6,806 bases of DNA from DASUUI01 sp964577965. Lineage in GTDB: Bacteria; Gemmatimonadota; Gemmatimonadetes; Gemmatimonadales; Gemmatimonadaceae. The notes under the pieces were generated by a model. It saw nothing but the letters and a program-made list of their open reading frames with translations, did not search any database and had not been told where the DNA came from. Made by a program: the position numbers and the translations under genes. The number at the start of each line of letters is the position of its first letter. Position 1 is the stretch's first letter. The stretch covers positions 1 through 6,806 of the forward strand of contig CAZOAT010000113.1 of assembly GCA_964577965.1 (NCBI GenBank). Reading direction: 5' to 3'. Positions 6,277 to 6,806 of this stretch are shown here, piece after piece.

Positions 6277-6806
6277 ATGAGGAAGCCGGTCATACTCGCG
6301 GTTGACGACGAACCTGAGGTTCTGAACGCCGTCGAGCGCGACATCCGGAACCACTTCCGCAGCGATTATCGCGTGATGAAGGCGCGGTCGGGGCGTGAGG
6401 CGCTGGACACGACAGTCCAGCTCAAGAAGCGCGGAACGGCCGTAGCGCTGTTCATCGTGGACGAGCGCATGCCGGAGATGCGGGGCACCGATTTTCTCGC
6501 CGAGGCGCTCAAACTCTTCCCCGATGCCCGCCGCGTGCTGCTCACAGCGTATGCCGACACAGAGACGGCGATAGCGGCCATCAATCAGATCGGCCTGGAT
6601 CACTACCTGATGAAGCCCTGGGAGCCGCCGAGCGAGCGGCTGTACCCCGTGCTCGACGATCTGCTCTCCGAGTGGCGCGCGAAGTACCGGCCACCGTTCG
6701 AGGGAGTCCGTGTTGCGGGCACGTCGTTCTCCGCAGCCAGCTACGCGGTGAAGGAGTTCCTCGCCTGCAACCTCGTACCCTACCAGTGGCTCGACGTGGA
6801 CCAGGA
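6277..6806 (+). CDS. Response regulator receiver protein, probable receiver/thioredoxin-reductase fusion, 3' end outside window
   Basis: The ATG at 6277 opens a frame that stays open to the right edge; 176 residues are visible. Residues 1-128 form a complete receiver domain: acidic pair D10/D11 in LAVDDEPEVLNAVERD, phosphoacceptor D62 in FIVDERMPEMRG, switch T90 in LLTAYADTETAI, and conserved K113 in HYLMKPWEPP. After RPPFEG a second domain starts (GVRVAGTSFSAASYAVKEFL, then VPYQWLDVD). This resembles a glutaredoxin-like fold whose CxxC is replaced by SFSAAS. From memory, proteins with this order continue into an FAD-dependent thioredoxin-reductase-like module, giving about 550 residues. That module lies outside the window, so the fusion is inferred. 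The KPWEPP ending and the following segment differ from DNA-binding regulators such as OmpR. It starts 10 nt after lpdA with a weak ribosome site, so coupled expression is likely. Confidence 0.88.
   Translation, partial: MRKPVILAVDDEPEVLNAVERDIRNHFRSDYRVMKARSGREALDTTVQLKKRGTAVALFIVDERMPEMRGTDFLAEALKLFPDARRVLLTAYADTETAIAAINQIGLDHYLMKPWEPPSERLYPVLDDLLSEWRAKYRPPFEGVRVAGTSFSAASYAVKEFLACNLVPYQWLDVDQ

Noticed and set aside
5616..6344. 242-codon open frame on the minus strand
   Set aside because: It is a shadow of lpdA and the response-regulator start; its translation is Arg/His/Leu-rich without domains.

Overview
The window is high-GC bacterial chromosome with dense gene packing, short spacers, and GTG and TTG as well as ATG starts. 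It contains no rRNA, tRNA, CRISPR array or recognisable mobile element. Taxonomy is only inferred: the small secreted protein beside sucB resembles a family I associate with Gemmatimonadota, and the base composition and the response regulator/reductase gene at the right edge would fit, but I cannot run a search. A run of exactly 100 N (3239-3338) shows that this is a scaffolded draft assembly.

The layout is two divergent blocks separated by about 55 bp (2888-2942). The left block is on the minus strand and reads leftward. It contains a medium-chain dehydrogenase/reductase with a degenerate zinc site (2887-1832), a 74-residue zinc-ribbon-like protein overlapping its end by 8 nt (1839-1615), a membrane protein of the conserved-TM-helix/mechanosensitive-channel-like group (1533-751), and a TauE/SafE-type permease that runs off the window (689-1). 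These may be co-transcribed. A weak hairpin after the channel-like gene may partly separate the last gene.

The right block is on the plus strand. It contains sucB, the E2 of 2-oxoglutarate dehydrogenase (2943-4316, with the assembly gap inside its linker), a small predicted lipoprotein (4360-4821), lpdA, the dihydrolipoyl dehydrogenase E3 (4854-6266), and, 10 nt later, a response-regulator gene (6277 to the right edge). The visible part of that last gene has the layout of the receiver/redox-fold/thioredoxin-reductase fusion family. E2 carries the lipoyl arm that accepts and transfers the succinyl group, and E3 re-oxidises that arm to make NADH. The E1 gene (sucA) is not in the window.

The points most worth a second look are a 19-bp dyad in the divergent spacer, the receiver-domain redox protein placed directly behind lpdA, a lipoprotein gene between the E2 and E3 genes, and a repeat-flanked gap in the sucB linker. 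I found no clear evidence of a wholly new system.
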